Source of the DNA: Gordonia aichiensis NBRC 108223 | GTDB taxonomy: Bacteria > Actinomycetota > Actinomycetes > Mycobacteriales > Mycobacteriaceae | Length of the DNA: 64,000 nt | Direction: 5' to 3' | Assembly: GCF_000332975.1 (NCBI RefSeq) | Contig: NZ_BANR01000027.1 | Span: forward strand, 1-64,000 | Shown: piece by piece, positions 1 through 7,836 of the stretch | Numbering within the stretch: position 1 is the stretch's first letter | Layout of the letters: every line of letters starts with the position of its first letter | The notes under the pieces: model-generated | The model's input: only the letters and a program-made list of their open reading frames with translations | Databases searched by the model: none | Told to the model about the DNA's origin: nothing | Program-made: the position numbers and the translations under genes

Positions 1-29
1 ATCCTGACCCTGGCAGCGAGGACTTCGGC

Positions 30-683
30 TTGACGTGCCGACGGGTGGATGAGCGACTGCCCGCTGGCTTGCGTGCCGTTGTGTTCGACGTCGGTGAGAC
101 GTTGGTCGACGAATCGCGCATGTGGGCCGAGCGCGCACTCGACGCGGGGACTACGCCGTTCACGCTGATGGGCATGCTCGGTGCATTGATCGAACGCGAC
201 GAGGACCATCGCCAGATCTGGCAGCAGCTCGGGATGGCTGTTCCGCCTTCGACGCCCCCCATTACCTCCGTCGACCTCTATCCCGACGCCGTCGGCTGTC
301 TGCGGGCGGCGCGGGCTGCTGGGTTCGTCGTTGGTATCGCGGGCAATCAGCCGGCCGGGGCGGTCGCTGGTCTGCGCTCACTCGGCGTCGATGCCGACTT
401 CGTGGCGTCGTCTGCCGGGTGGCAGGTGGCGAAGCCCTCGCCGGAGTTCTTCGAGCGGGTCGTGCAGGCGTCGGGTGCTGCGCCGGCTGAGGTGTTGTAC
501 GTCGGTGATCGACTCGACAATGACATCGTGCCTGCAGATGCCGCGGGTCTGCGTACGGCGTTCCTGCGGCGCGGCCCGTGGGGCCACATTCACGGGAACA
601 GGCCGCAGGTGAGCGTCGCCGATGTGCGGCTGTACTCGCTCGACGAACTGGCCGAGATGCTGACGCGGTACGCACGAGACTGA
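30..683 (+). CDS. HAD-family hydrolase
   Basis: Predicted cytoplasmic haloacid-dehalogenase-fold hydrolase of 217 aa. The N-terminal motif VVFDVGETLVDE carries the nucleophile Asp. A cap region follows, then GDRLDNDIVPADAAGL near residues 159-174, which is HAD motif IV with the metal-binding acidic residues. Substrate cannot be inferred; HAD proteins of this size include phosphatases and dehalogenases. I use the TTG at 30 because it overlaps a TGA at 31-33 that ends another frame entering from the left edge, as in translational coupling. The frame is open to the window edge and GTG at 45 is an alternative start, so the true start is uncertain. Confidence 0.8.
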   Translation: MTCRRVDERLPAGLRAVVFDVGETLVDESRMWAERALDAGTTPFTLMGMLGALIERDEDHRQIWQQLGMAVPPSTPPITSVDLYPDAVGCLRAARAAGFVVGIAGNQPAGAVAGLRSLGVDADFVASSAGWQVAKPSPEFFERVVQASGAAPAEVLYVGDRLDNDIVPADAAGLRTAFLRRGPWGHIHGNRPQVSVADVRLYSLDELAEMLTRYARD

Positions 684-780
684 TCAGACGAGGTTGGGTT
701 GTTCAGATCTCTGGCGGTGGTCGGCACAGTGAGAGTGCCCACTCCGTTCACGACCGCCTGACGGCATGCCGGGAAAGCAG

Positions 781-804
781 AAAACCCCTGCTGAACAGGG
801 GTTT
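781..804 (-). terminator. Rho-independent terminator of the tRNA-Leu gene
   Basis: The arms AAAACCCCTG and CAGGGGTTTC flank a 5-nt loop. Read on the minus strand, the stem ends in a run of T. It lies directly downstream of the minus-strand tRNA, as expected for its terminator. Confidence 0.75.
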
Positions 805-806
805 CG

Positions 807-883
807 TGGTGCCCTCGGTGAGACTCGAACTCACACTGGACGGGTTTTGAATCCGTTGCCTCTGCCAATTGGGCTACGAGGGC
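807..883 (-). tRNA. tRNA-Leu (anticodon CAA), class I size
   Basis: The minus strand gives a full cloverleaf. The acceptor stem GCCCTCG pairs with CGAGGGC, followed by discriminator A and an encoded CCA. The T-arm is GTGAG-TTCGAGT-CTCAC. The anticodon loop TTCAAAA puts CAA at positions 34-36, reading the UUG Leu codon. The variable loop is only about 5 nt (CCAGT), so this tRNA lacks the long arm usual for bacterial leucine tRNAs. The last anticodon-stem pair is an A-C mismatch. I recall a leucine tRNA (leuV) in this neighbourhood in M. tuberculosis, which fits the call. Presence is near certain; the leucine identity rests on the anticodon and context. Confidence 0.88.
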
Positions 884-1037
884 GTGCGCCGCGGGTAGCA
901 GCTGCAACAGACAACTGTAGATGATCGGCCGGATGCCGCGTCAACCGGTACTCTTCGGAGCATTGTTGCTGGTCGCACGTGAGGCGGATGCGATCGGTCG
1001 TGACCATTGTGGTCAGCTCGACGTGGAGGAGGGATTG

Positions 1038-1661
1038 GTGACAGTGGTGGAGAACGTTCTGGCCCAGGCCGAGGACAAGCAGGTTGCGCACAAGGTGCTC
1101 GTCGCCGAGGACGATTCGCTGATCCGGATGGACCTCATCGAGATGCTGCGCGAGGAGGGCTACGACGTCGTCGGAGAAGCACCCAACGGTCAGGCTGCCG
1201 TTGACCTCACTGAGAAACTCTCGCCCGATCTGGTGATCATGGACATCAAGATGCCGGTGCGCGACGGGATCGACGCAGCCACCGAGATCGCCGAGAAGCG
1301 ACTCGCGCCCGTGGTGATGTTGACCGCGTTCAGTCAGCGTGACTTTATCGAAAAGGCGCGCGACGCGGGAGCGATGGCATATCTGGTCAAACCGTTCTCC
1401 AAAGCAGATCTCGTTCCGGCCATCGAAGTGGCGGTCAGTCGTTATCACGAACTGAAGATGCTTGAAAAAGAAGTTGCGACAATGCAGGACCGGTTGGAAA
1501 CGCGCAAACTGGTCGAACGCGCCAAGGGATTGCTCATGGAGAAGCAGTCGTTGTCAGAACCAGAGGCGTTCAAGTGGATTCAGCGCGCAGCGATGGATCG
1601 TCGCACCACGATGAAGGCCGTCGCACAGGTGGTCGTCGAGACGCTGGGTCCCACCGACTGA
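1038..1661 (+). CDS. pdtaR: ANTAR-domain response regulator PdtaR
   Basis: Response regulator of about 207 aa with an N-terminal receiver and a C-terminal RNA-binding ANTAR domain. It should accept phosphate from a PdtaS-type histidine kinase, which is encoded elsewhere, and then bind dual-hairpin RNA motifs to act as an antiterminator. Visible: the acidic pocket in VLVAEDDSLIR, phospho-acceptor Asp69 in LVIMDIKMP, the switch Thr in VVMLTAF, the conserved Lys in YLVKPF, and the ANTAR helices LVERAKGLLMEK and AFKWIQRAAMDRRTTM. It closely matches my memory of M. tuberculosis Rv1626. GTG 1038 is chosen because GGAGGAGGG lies just upstream and the length then fits the family; the open frame extends further upstream. 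Confidence 0.92.
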   Translation: MTVVENVLAQAEDKQVAHKVLVAEDDSLIRMDLIEMLREEGYDVVGEAPNGQAAVDLTEKLSPDLVIMDIKMPVRDGIDAATEIAEKRLAPVVMLTAFSQRDFIEKARDAGAMAYLVKPFSKADLVPAIEVAVSRYHELKMLEKEVATMQDRLETRKLVERAKGLLMEKQSLSEPEAFKWIQRAAMDRRTTMKAVAQVVVETLGPTD

Positions 1662-1681
1662 CCTCGTGAGTCGGCTGCGTT

Positions 1682-1719
1682 AAATCTGTGAAAATCAGTC
1701 GACGTCGACTAGCAGATTT
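1682..1719. promoter_or_regulatory. Nested inverted repeats upstream of the livK-type gene
   Basis: A perfect 14-bp palindrome (AGTCGACGTCGACT, 1697-1710) lies between outer arms AAATCTG (1682-1688) and CAGATTT (1713-1719). It follows the pdtaR stop and precedes the importer operon. It could be an operator for the importer or part of a pdtaR terminator. I recognise no regulator for it. Confidence 0.4.
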
Positions 1720-1829
1720 CTCTTTCATTGCCCCGCGCGATCTCGTATCTCGGTCTATGTTTTCTCAAGGTCTCCTCAGTAGACCTCCCGGCCACAGGGG
1801 GTCGGGTGGCTGGACGAGAGGTAGTGAAG

Positions 1830-3056
1830 ATGCATCGTCGCGTGACGACCGCAGCGCTCGGGGTGACCCTGGCAGCTGTGCTCGCCGTTTCGGCATGTAG
1901 CAGTAAGTCGACTGATTCGGATTCGTCATCGAGTGGGTCGGCTTCGGCGGGGTCGGGGCTGACTATTTCGCCTCTCGCCCAGATCAATACGGAGGGCAAG
2001 GAACAACCCAAGGCATCTGAAGCAGACGCACTCAACCCGGCGTCGCCCGGGGACAAGAAGTGCGACCCTGCCACGATCGCCATGGCGGGAGCATTGACCG
2101 GCGCGGATGCTGCGCTCGGTATCAACATCGTCGACGGCGCTCAGCTTGCCGTCGATCAGCACAACAAAGCCAACCCGGACTGCAAGATCACACTCAAGCG
2201 CTTCGACACCGAGGGCGATCCTCAGAAGGCCACCCAGGTGGCGCCCACCATCACCAATGATGATTCGATCATCGGACTGATCGGGCCTGCGTTCTCCGGT
2301 GAGACCAAGGCAACCGGCGGAATCTTCAACCAGGCAGGTCTGGTGTCGGTGACCGCGTCGGCGACCAATCCGACGTTGACCGACAACGGGTGGAAGACGT
2401 TCTTCCGCGGTCTGGCCAACGACGACATCCAGGGGCCCGCAGTGGCCAAGTACCTGACCGGAACGATGGGCAAGAAGAAGATCTGCGTCATCAAGGATGA
2501 CACCGATTACGGTGCGGGCCTCGCGAAGGCTGTCACCGGCGCGTTGGGCTCCGCAGCAGACGCAGACTGCTCGGGCGACGTCAAGAAGGGCGAGCGCGAC
2601 TTCTCGGCCATCATCTCCAAGGTCACTGCGGCACAACCGGATGCGGTATTCTACGCGGGTTACTACGCAGAGGCCGCGCCTCTCGCGCAGCAGTTGAAGT
2701 CTGCCGACTCCAACGTTCTGTTCGTCTCGGGAGACGGTGCGAACGATCCCCAGTTCACCGCGCAGGCAGGCGATTCCGCCAAGGGTGCCGTCCTGTCGTG
2801 CCCGTGTGGCCCGGCGCCCGACAAGTTCGCTGCCGACTACAAGGCCGCGTTCAACCAGGCGCCCGGCGTGTACTCGGTCGAGGCATACGACATCGCGGCA
2901 ATCATGATGAAGGGCATCGAAGAGGGCAACAACACGCGACCGAAGCTCCTCGAATACATCAGCAAGTACAACGGACCGGGCTTGGCGCGAAAGTACTCGT
3001 GGACCCCGAAGGGTGAACTCTCCACGTCGCTCATCTGGGTGTACGAAGTCAAGTAA
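1830..3056 (+). CDS. livK: Branched-chain amino-acid-type ABC transporter substrate-binding lipoprotein
   Basis: Extracytoplasmic solute receptor of about 408 aa (periplasmic-binding-protein type I fold, LivK/amide family) that feeds the downstream permeases. Starting at ATG 1830, the signal peptide has the lipobox LAVSAC, so the Cys would be lipidated. A Ser/Gly-rich linker follows, then the domain with IAMAGALTGADAALG, IGPAFSGET and ASATNPTLTDNG, typical of ligand-pocket loops. GAGAGG lies about 9 nt upstream of the start. First gene of livKHMGF. The true ligand could be Leu/Ile/Val, amides, urea or an aromatic compound. Confidence 0.88.
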   Translation: MHRRVTTAALGVTLAAVLAVSACSSKSTDSDSSSSGSASAGSGLTISPLAQINTEGKEQPKASEADALNPASPGDKKCDPATIAMAGALTGADAALGINIVDGAQLAVDQHNKANPDCKITLKRFDTEGDPQKATQVAPTITNDDSIIGLIGPAFSGETKATGGIFNQAGLVSVTASATNPTLTDNGWKTFFRGLANDDIQGPAVAKYLTGTMGKKKICVIKDDTDYGAGLAKAVTGALGSAADADCSGDVKKGERDFSAIISKVTAAQPDAVFYAGYYAEAAPLAQQLKSADSNVLFVSGDGANDPQFTAQAGDSAKGAVLSCPCGPAPDKFAADYKAAFNQAPGVYSVEAYDIAAIMMKGIEEGNNTRPKLLEYISKYNGPGLARKYSWTPKGELSTSLIWVYEVK

Positions 3057-3088
3057 TCACCAGCACCACTGCAATTCACGAGAACAAG

Positions 3089-3127
3089 AGAGCGCCCGGC
3101 CGTCACCACGGCGGCCGGGCGCGCTCG
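3089..3127 (+). terminator. GC-rich intercistronic hairpin after livK
   Basis: The arms GAGCGCCCGGCCG and CGGCCGGGCGCGCTC pair almost perfectly around a short loop. There is no T-run. Lying between receptor and permease genes, it probably acts as a partial terminator or 3' stabiliser that makes receptor mRNA more abundant than the rest of the operon. Confidence 0.6.
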
Positions 3128-3159
3128 TGCTGCGACTTTCCGAAGTCTGAGGGGGATGA

Positions 3160-4206
3160 ATGACCACCACGTACCTGGTGGCGCAGACGTCGACCGCAGT
3201 GGCGTCGACGATCGGATTCGACGTCCACTCGCTGGTCAACGGTTTCTGGGGCCTGACGATCGAAGGGCTGACCTACGGCTCGGTGTACGCACTTGTCGCC
3301 GTCGGCTACACCCTCGTCTACGGCGTGCTGCGCCTGATCAACTTCGCGCATTCCGAAGTGTTCATGCTCGGTATGTTCGGCACCTACATCGGCTTGCTGC
3401 TTCTAGGCTTCAGTCCCTCGGGTAACACGTACGCCGAGGGCACGGTCATGACGATCGTCTACCTCGTGCTCGCCGGACTCTGCGGAATGATCGTGGCGGG
3501 CGGTGCCGCCGTCGGTCTCGAGTTCGTCGCCTATCGTCCGCTTAGACGCCGCGGCGCCAAGCCCCTCGCATTCCTCATCACCGCCATCGGAATGTCCTTC
3601 GTGCTACAGGAATTCGTGCACTACGTGTTGCCGAAGTTTCCCGTCGATCCTCCGCTGGGCGGTTCGACCGCCCAGCCCACCATTCGTCTGGTCGAGCCGG
3701 TCGAGGAGTTCAAGATCTTCGGCGCCCCGGTCTTCAACATGACGATGGTGATCATCGGCTCGGCACTCATCCTGGCGCTCGGCGTCGACTTCATGATCAA
3801 CAAGACGCGTCTGGGACGCGGCATCCGGTCGGTGGCACAGGATTCCGACGCCGCGTTGCTGATGGGCGTGTCACGCGAGCGGATAATCCTGGTGACGTTC
3901 CTCATCGGCGGACTTCTCGCCGGTGCGGCAGCTCTGCTCTACACGCTGCGCGTACCGACCAACATCGTCTACAACGGCGGATTCATTCTCGGGATCAAAG
4001 CATTCTGCGCTGCCGTCCTCGGCGGTATCGGCAACGTGCGCGGCGCACTGCTCGGCGGCTTGTTGCTCGGTGTCATGGAGAACTACGGCTCGGTGTTGTT
4101 CGGTAACCAGTGGAAGGATGTGGTCGCGTTCGTGCTCCTGATCCTCGTCCTCATGTTCCGTCCCACCGGAATTCTCGGTGAGAAGCTGGGGAAGGCGAGG
4201 GTATGA
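3160..4206 (+). CDS. livH: Branched-chain amino-acid ABC transporter permease LivH
   Basis: Inner-membrane permease of 348 aa with about eight hydrophobic segments. The motif LTYGSVYALVAVGYTLVYG and INFAHSEVFMLGMF near the N-terminus are characteristic of LivH proteins. GSVRSVAQD-like and AFCAAVLGGIGNVRGALLGG segments mark the cytoplasmic coupling loop and C-terminal helices. Its partners are LivM as second permease and LivG/LivF as ATPases. A GAGGGGG ribosome site precedes ATG 3160. The last codons overlap livM by ATGA, indicating coupled translation. Confidence 0.93.
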   Translation: MTTTYLVAQTSTAVASTIGFDVHSLVNGFWGLTIEGLTYGSVYALVAVGYTLVYGVLRLINFAHSEVFMLGMFGTYIGLLLLGFSPSGNTYAEGTVMTIVYLVLAGLCGMIVAGGAAVGLEFVAYRPLRRRGAKPLAFLITAIGMSFVLQEFVHYVLPKFPVDPPLGGSTAQPTIRLVEPVEEFKIFGAPVFNMTMVIIGSALILALGVDFMINKTRLGRGIRSVAQDSDAALLMGVSRERIILVTFLIGGLLAGAAALLYTLRVPTNIVYNGGFILGIKAFCAAVLGGIGNVRGALLGGLLLGVMENYGSVLFGNQWKDVVAFVLLILVLMFRPTGILGEKLGKARV

Positions 4207-5438
4207 CGACATCCGATGACGCCCAGTCGGCGAAGAACAACCACTCGGGACAGCCCGCCATGCCTCCGCGTGGGCTCGGCGACCGGATCAGAACCTGGTG
4301 GGACAGTCTCCCGCGCGTCCAGCAGTGGTTACTCGGCGTCCCACTGATCATCCTGTTGGCGTTGCTGCCCGTCATCAAACCACCTCTGATCACTACCACG
4401 GCGACCAACTTCGGCGTCGTCATGGCGACCTTCGCGATGACAGCGCTGATCGCGATCGGACTCAACGTGGTGGTTGGACAAACCGGTCTACTCGACCTCG
4501 GCTACGTGGGCTTCTATGCCGTCGGTGCGTACGTCGTCGCCTTGTTGACCAGTCCGGCCAGCCCACTGTGGGGCAGTGAGGACCACGGATTCTTCTCCGG
4601 ACCGTGGGCATGGCTGGCATGCGTGCCGCTCGCGATCATCATCACGGGCATCACCGGCATGGTCCTCGGTACCCCGACTCTTCGTGTCCGCGGCGACTAC
4701 CTCGCCATCGTGACGCTCGGATTCGGTGAGATCGTGCGTCTCCTCGCCGACAACCTGACCGACATCACCAACGGCGCCTCAGGATTGCAGGGTGTTCTGT
4801 TTCCCGAACTCGGTCGGTCGGACAAGCACCCCGACGGCGTGTTCTCGGTGGGCAACAACAGCCCGACCGCCAACTACGGCGTGTGGTGGTACTGGCTGGG
4901 CATCGTCGCCGTGATCCTCGTGCTGATCATCATCGGCAATCTCGAGCGCAGTAGGGTGGGCCGGTCGTGGGTGGCCATCCGAGAGGACGAGGACGCCGCC
5001 GAGATCATGGGTGTGCCGACCTTCAAGTACAAGCTGTGGGCCTTCGTGATCGGCGCGGGCATCGGCGGCCTGTCAGGCGCGATCTACGCGGGCCAGGTGC
5101 AGTACGTCGACCCGAAGGCATTCACCGTCATCAACTCGATGCTCTTCCTATGCGCCGTCGTTCTGGGCGGTCAGGGCAACAAGCTCGGCGTGATCGCCGG
5201 CGCGTTCATCATCGTCTACCTGCCGGCACGCGTGCAGGGCATCGAGGTCGGCGGTCAGTCGCTCAGCGAATTCAAGTATCTGTTCTTCGGCATCGCCCTC
5301 GTGGTGTTGATGATCTTCCGCCCGCAGGGATTGTTCCCGGCTCGAGCACGATTACTGACCTTCGGGCGCAAGGTGTACGCCGCTGTGCGACGCAACCCCG
5401 ACCCGCTACCGTCGGGAAGTGAGGAGGCGCACGCATGA
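4203..5438 (+). CDS. livM: Branched-chain amino-acid ABC transporter permease LivM
   Basis: Second permease, 411 aa. A cytoplasmic N-terminus of about 45 residues is followed by eight to ten membrane segments. GLNVVVGQTGLLDLGYVGFYAVGAY and TLGFGEIVRLLADN are typical LivM motifs, and SWVAIREDEDAAEIMGVP is the coupling region that contacts the ATPase. It starts inside the livH stop codon and ends inside the livG start codon. Confidence 0.93.
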   Translation: MTTSDDAQSAKNNHSGQPAMPPRGLGDRIRTWWDSLPRVQQWLLGVPLIILLALLPVIKPPLITTTATNFGVVMATFAMTALIAIGLNVVVGQTGLLDLGYVGFYAVGAYVVALLTSPASPLWGSEDHGFFSGPWAWLACVPLAIIITGITGMVLGTPTLRVRGDYLAIVTLGFGEIVRLLADNLTDITNGASGLQGVLFPELGRSDKHPDGVFSVGNNSPTANYGVWWYWLGIVAVILVLIIIGNLERSRVGRSWVAIREDEDAAEIMGVPTFKYKLWAFVIGAGIGGLSGAIYAGQVQYVDPKAFTVINSMLFLCAVVLGGQGNKLGVIAGAFIIVYLPARVQGIEVGGQSLSEFKYLFFGIALVVLMIFRPQGLFPARARLLTFGRKVYAAVRRNPDPLPSGSEEAHA

Positions 5439-6448
5439 CGCACCGGACACCAGACGACCCTGCTGGCAACACAGATCCGAGGACCGACTCCCACGAGGTC
5501 GATGCAGGCAGACTCGACTCCGGCCCGGACAACGCGGAGCAGATCGAGGAGGTGCTCGCCGATCCCGAGTCGACGGCCGTCGTCGATCCGGCGGCAGTGG
5601 ACGCACAACTCGCCGATCCGGAAGCCGTAGCCGAAGCCGTTGCGCCGCAACGTGACATCGCAACCGCCGAGGGAGAGCCGCTGCTCAAGGTCGAGGGGCT
5701 GACGGTCGAGTTCGGTGGACTCGCCGCTCTCGACGACGTCACCTTCGACATCAAGCGCGGCGAGATCCTCGGGCTGATCGGGCCCAACGGAGCAGGCAAG
5801 ACCACGTGCTTCAACGCGATCACCGGTGTGTACCGGCCTACGCGTGGAACGGTGACCTTCGACGGCGCGCCGCTCGGCAAGATGTCGCAGCACAAGATCA
5901 CCCGCAAGGGCATCGCCCGCACGTTTCAGAACGTGCGCCTCTGGGGTGAGATGACAGCACTGGAGAACGTCTCGGTCGGCACCGACGCACGACACAAGAC
6001 CTCGGTGTTCGGTGCGATCATGCGCACGCCGCGGCTCTACCGCGAGGAACGTGACGCGGTCGACCGGGGCATGGCACTGCTTGAGTTCGTCGGCATCGGT
6101 GCCCGCGCCGCGGAGAAGGCGTCGAATCTTCCCTATGGGGATCAACGTCGACTCGAGATCGCCCGAGCACTGGCGACCGAGCCCAAACTGCTGTGCCTCG
6201 ACGAACCGGCCGCGGGCTTCAACCCGAGCGAGAAGTCGGCGTTGATGGAGCTGATCCAGAAAATACGTGAGGACGGCTACACGGTGCTGCTGATCGAACA
6301 CGACATGCGTCTGGTGATGGGTGTCACCGACCGCATCGTCGTCCTCGAGTTCGGCCGCAAGATCGCCGACGGTACCCCGCGCGAGGTGCGCGAGAATCCC
6401 GCCGTCATCGCCGCATACCTTGGAGTCCCTGATGACCAGATCGCCTGA
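5435..6448 (+). CDS. livG: Branched-chain amino-acid ABC transporter ATPase LivG with acidic N-terminal extension
   Basis: ABC ATPase of 337 aa. Walker A GPNGAGKT is at 116-123, the signature region is LPYGDQRRLEIARAL, Walker B is LLCLDEPAAG and the H-loop is LLIEHD. The nucleotide-binding domain starts only around residue 82. The preceding segment is acidic, Asp/Glu/Ala-rich and probably disordered, and is not usual in LivG, which is normally about 250 to 260 aa. The upstream start at 5435 is supported by the ATGA overlap with livM, and no good ribosome site is visible closer to the domain. Confidence 0.92.
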   Translation: MTHRTPDDPAGNTDPRTDSHEVDAGRLDSGPDNAEQIEEVLADPESTAVVDPAAVDAQLADPEAVAEAVAPQRDIATAEGEPLLKVEGLTVEFGGLAALDDVTFDIKRGEILGLIGPNGAGKTTCFNAITGVYRPTRGTVTFDGAPLGKMSQHKITRKGIARTFQNVRLWGEMTALENVSVGTDARHKTSVFGAIMRTPRLYREERDAVDRGMALLEFVGIGARAAEKASNLPYGDQRRLEIARALATEPKLLCLDEPAAGFNPSEKSALMELIQKIREDGYTVLLIEHDMRLVMGVTDRIVVLEFGRKIADGTPREVRENPAVIAAYLGVPDDQIA

Positions 6449-7217
6449 TACGGACAAGCTTTCGGGCGAGACGAGTTCACCGGGGACGTCGAGCAAAGCT
6501 CCTGTCCTGGAGATGACCGACGTGGTGATCCACTACGGTCGCATCCAGGCACTTCACGGCATCTCGCTGCGTGTGGACGAGGGGGAGTTGGTGACCCTTC
6601 TGGGCGCCAACGGCGCAGGCAAATCGACTACCATGCGCGGAATCTCGGGCCTGCTCAAACTCAGTCAGGGCGACATCTGCTTCCACGGGGAATCGATCAC
6701 GAAACTGGCGCCGCACGAACGCGTCTCGCGTGGCATCATCCAGGTCCCGGAGGGCAGGCACATCTTTCCCGGGATGACGGTGCTCGAGAATCTCGACATG
6801 GGTTGCTACGGAAGAAAATTCGAATCCAAGGCGGCTTACGGTGAAGCCCTCGATCAGGTTTTCGAGCTGTTCCCGCGACTGAAGGAACGCCGCAAACAGT
6901 ACGGCGGCACCATGTCCGGCGGTGAGCAGCAGATGCTCGCGATAGGGCGTGGATTGATGGCACGGCCCAAACTGCTACTGCTCGACGAGCCGTCCATGGG
7001 ACTCGCGCCCATGGTGATCCAGCAGATCTTCTCGATCATCGCGCAGATCAACGCGGAGGGCACAACCATCCTGCTCGTGGAGCAGAACGCACAGCAGGCA
7101 CTGAGCCGGTCAGATCGTGGATACATCCTGGAGACCGGGTCGATTCTCAAAGAGGGGCCGGGCAAGGATCTACTCGTCGACGATGCCGTGAGGGAGGCCT
7201 ATCTCGGCGTAGCCTGA
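6432..7217 (+). CDS. livF: Branched-chain amino-acid ABC transporter ATPase LivF
   Basis: Second ABC ATPase of the importer, about 261 aa. Walker A GANGAGKS is at 58-65, the signature is MSGGEQQML, Walker B is LLLLDEPSMGL and the H-loop is LLVEQN, as usual for LivF. ATG 6432 is chosen: GGAG lies just upstream, the frame overlaps the livG end by 17 nt, and the family length fits. About 25 polar residues precede the domain. Confidence 0.93.
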   Translation: MTRSPDTDKLSGETSSPGTSSKAPVLEMTDVVIHYGRIQALHGISLRVDEGELVTLLGANGAGKSTTMRGISGLLKLSQGDICFHGESITKLAPHERVSRGIIQVPEGRHIFPGMTVLENLDMGCYGRKFESKAAYGEALDQVFELFPRLKERRKQYGGTMSGGEQQMLAIGRGLMARPKLLLLDEPSMGLAPMVIQQIFSIIAQINAEGTTILLVEQNAQQALSRSDRGYILETGSILKEGPGKDLLVDDAVREAYLGVA

Positions 7218-7221
7218 CGCC

Positions 7222-7803
7222 GTGACCGACTACCGAATCGACACCTCCGGCTCGGACAAGAGACTCGTCAGCGAGATTCTCGGCGAGGCCTTCATCGACG
7301 ACCCGGTGATGCGCTGGCTGCAGCCCGACACCTCGAAGTATGCGGCTCTGTACCGAGCGCTGCTGACGGCCGGCCACGGATCACGAGGCCGGATGGACGT
7401 GTGCTTCGACGGCGACCGTGCAGTGGGTGCCGCTGTGTGGGATCCGCCAGGGTTCCGACTCTCGGGCGGTCGGCAACTTCTTGCCGTGCCGCGATTCATC
7501 GCCGCGCTTGGGGGCCGTTATCGCCGCGGTCAACTGATCGAGGAGATGTTCGCCGAGTACCGCCCCAAGGAGCCTCACTGGTATCTCGCCTTCGTCGGTG
7601 CGACGCTCCACGGACGCGGCGTCGGCAGCACGCTGGTGCGCACGGGGCTGGAGTCAGTTACCGGGCCGGCGTATCTGGAGAGTTCCAACGAAGCCAACAT
7701 CCCCCTCTACGAACGCTTCGGTTTCGTCGTGACCGCAGAGGTGAGATTGCCCGACGGAGGGCCCTCGGTGTGGCCGATGTACCGCGCTGCCGCCGGGGGC
7801 TGA
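7222..7803 (+). CDS. GNAT-family N-acetyltransferase
   Basis: Protein of 193 aa with a GNAT fold. The acetyl-CoA loop is visible as HGRGVGSTLVRTG near residues 132-144, and the C-terminal strand-helix as YLESSNEANIPLYERFGF, common in this family. It starts with GTG 4 nt after livF and is probably the last gene of the importer operon. The acyl acceptor cannot be inferred. Confidence 0.82.
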   Translation: MTDYRIDTSGSDKRLVSEILGEAFIDDPVMRWLQPDTSKYAALYRALLTAGHGSRGRMDVCFDGDRAVGAAVWDPPGFRLSGGRQLLAVPRFIAALGGRYRRGQLIEEMFAEYRPKEPHWYLAFVGATLHGRGVGSTLVRTGLESVTGPAYLESSNEANIPLYERFGFVVTAEVRLPDGGPSVWPMYRAAAGG

Positions 7804-7836
7804 GATCTGTCGCAGGGCGTCACTAGACTCGTCAGG

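Noticed and set aside
1-33. C-terminal end of a gene entering from the left edge (frame 1, ending TGA 31-33)
   Set aside because: Only ten codons are visible, so it cannot be supported as a gene. It is used only as a hint for the TTG start at 30.
810-883. A plus-strand tRNA with anticodon TTG
   Set aside because: The T-arm consensus, discriminator and CCA are only correct on the minus strand.
5255-6496. 413-codon minus-strand frame opposite livG
   Set aside because: No domain; livG on the plus strand has intact ABC motifs.
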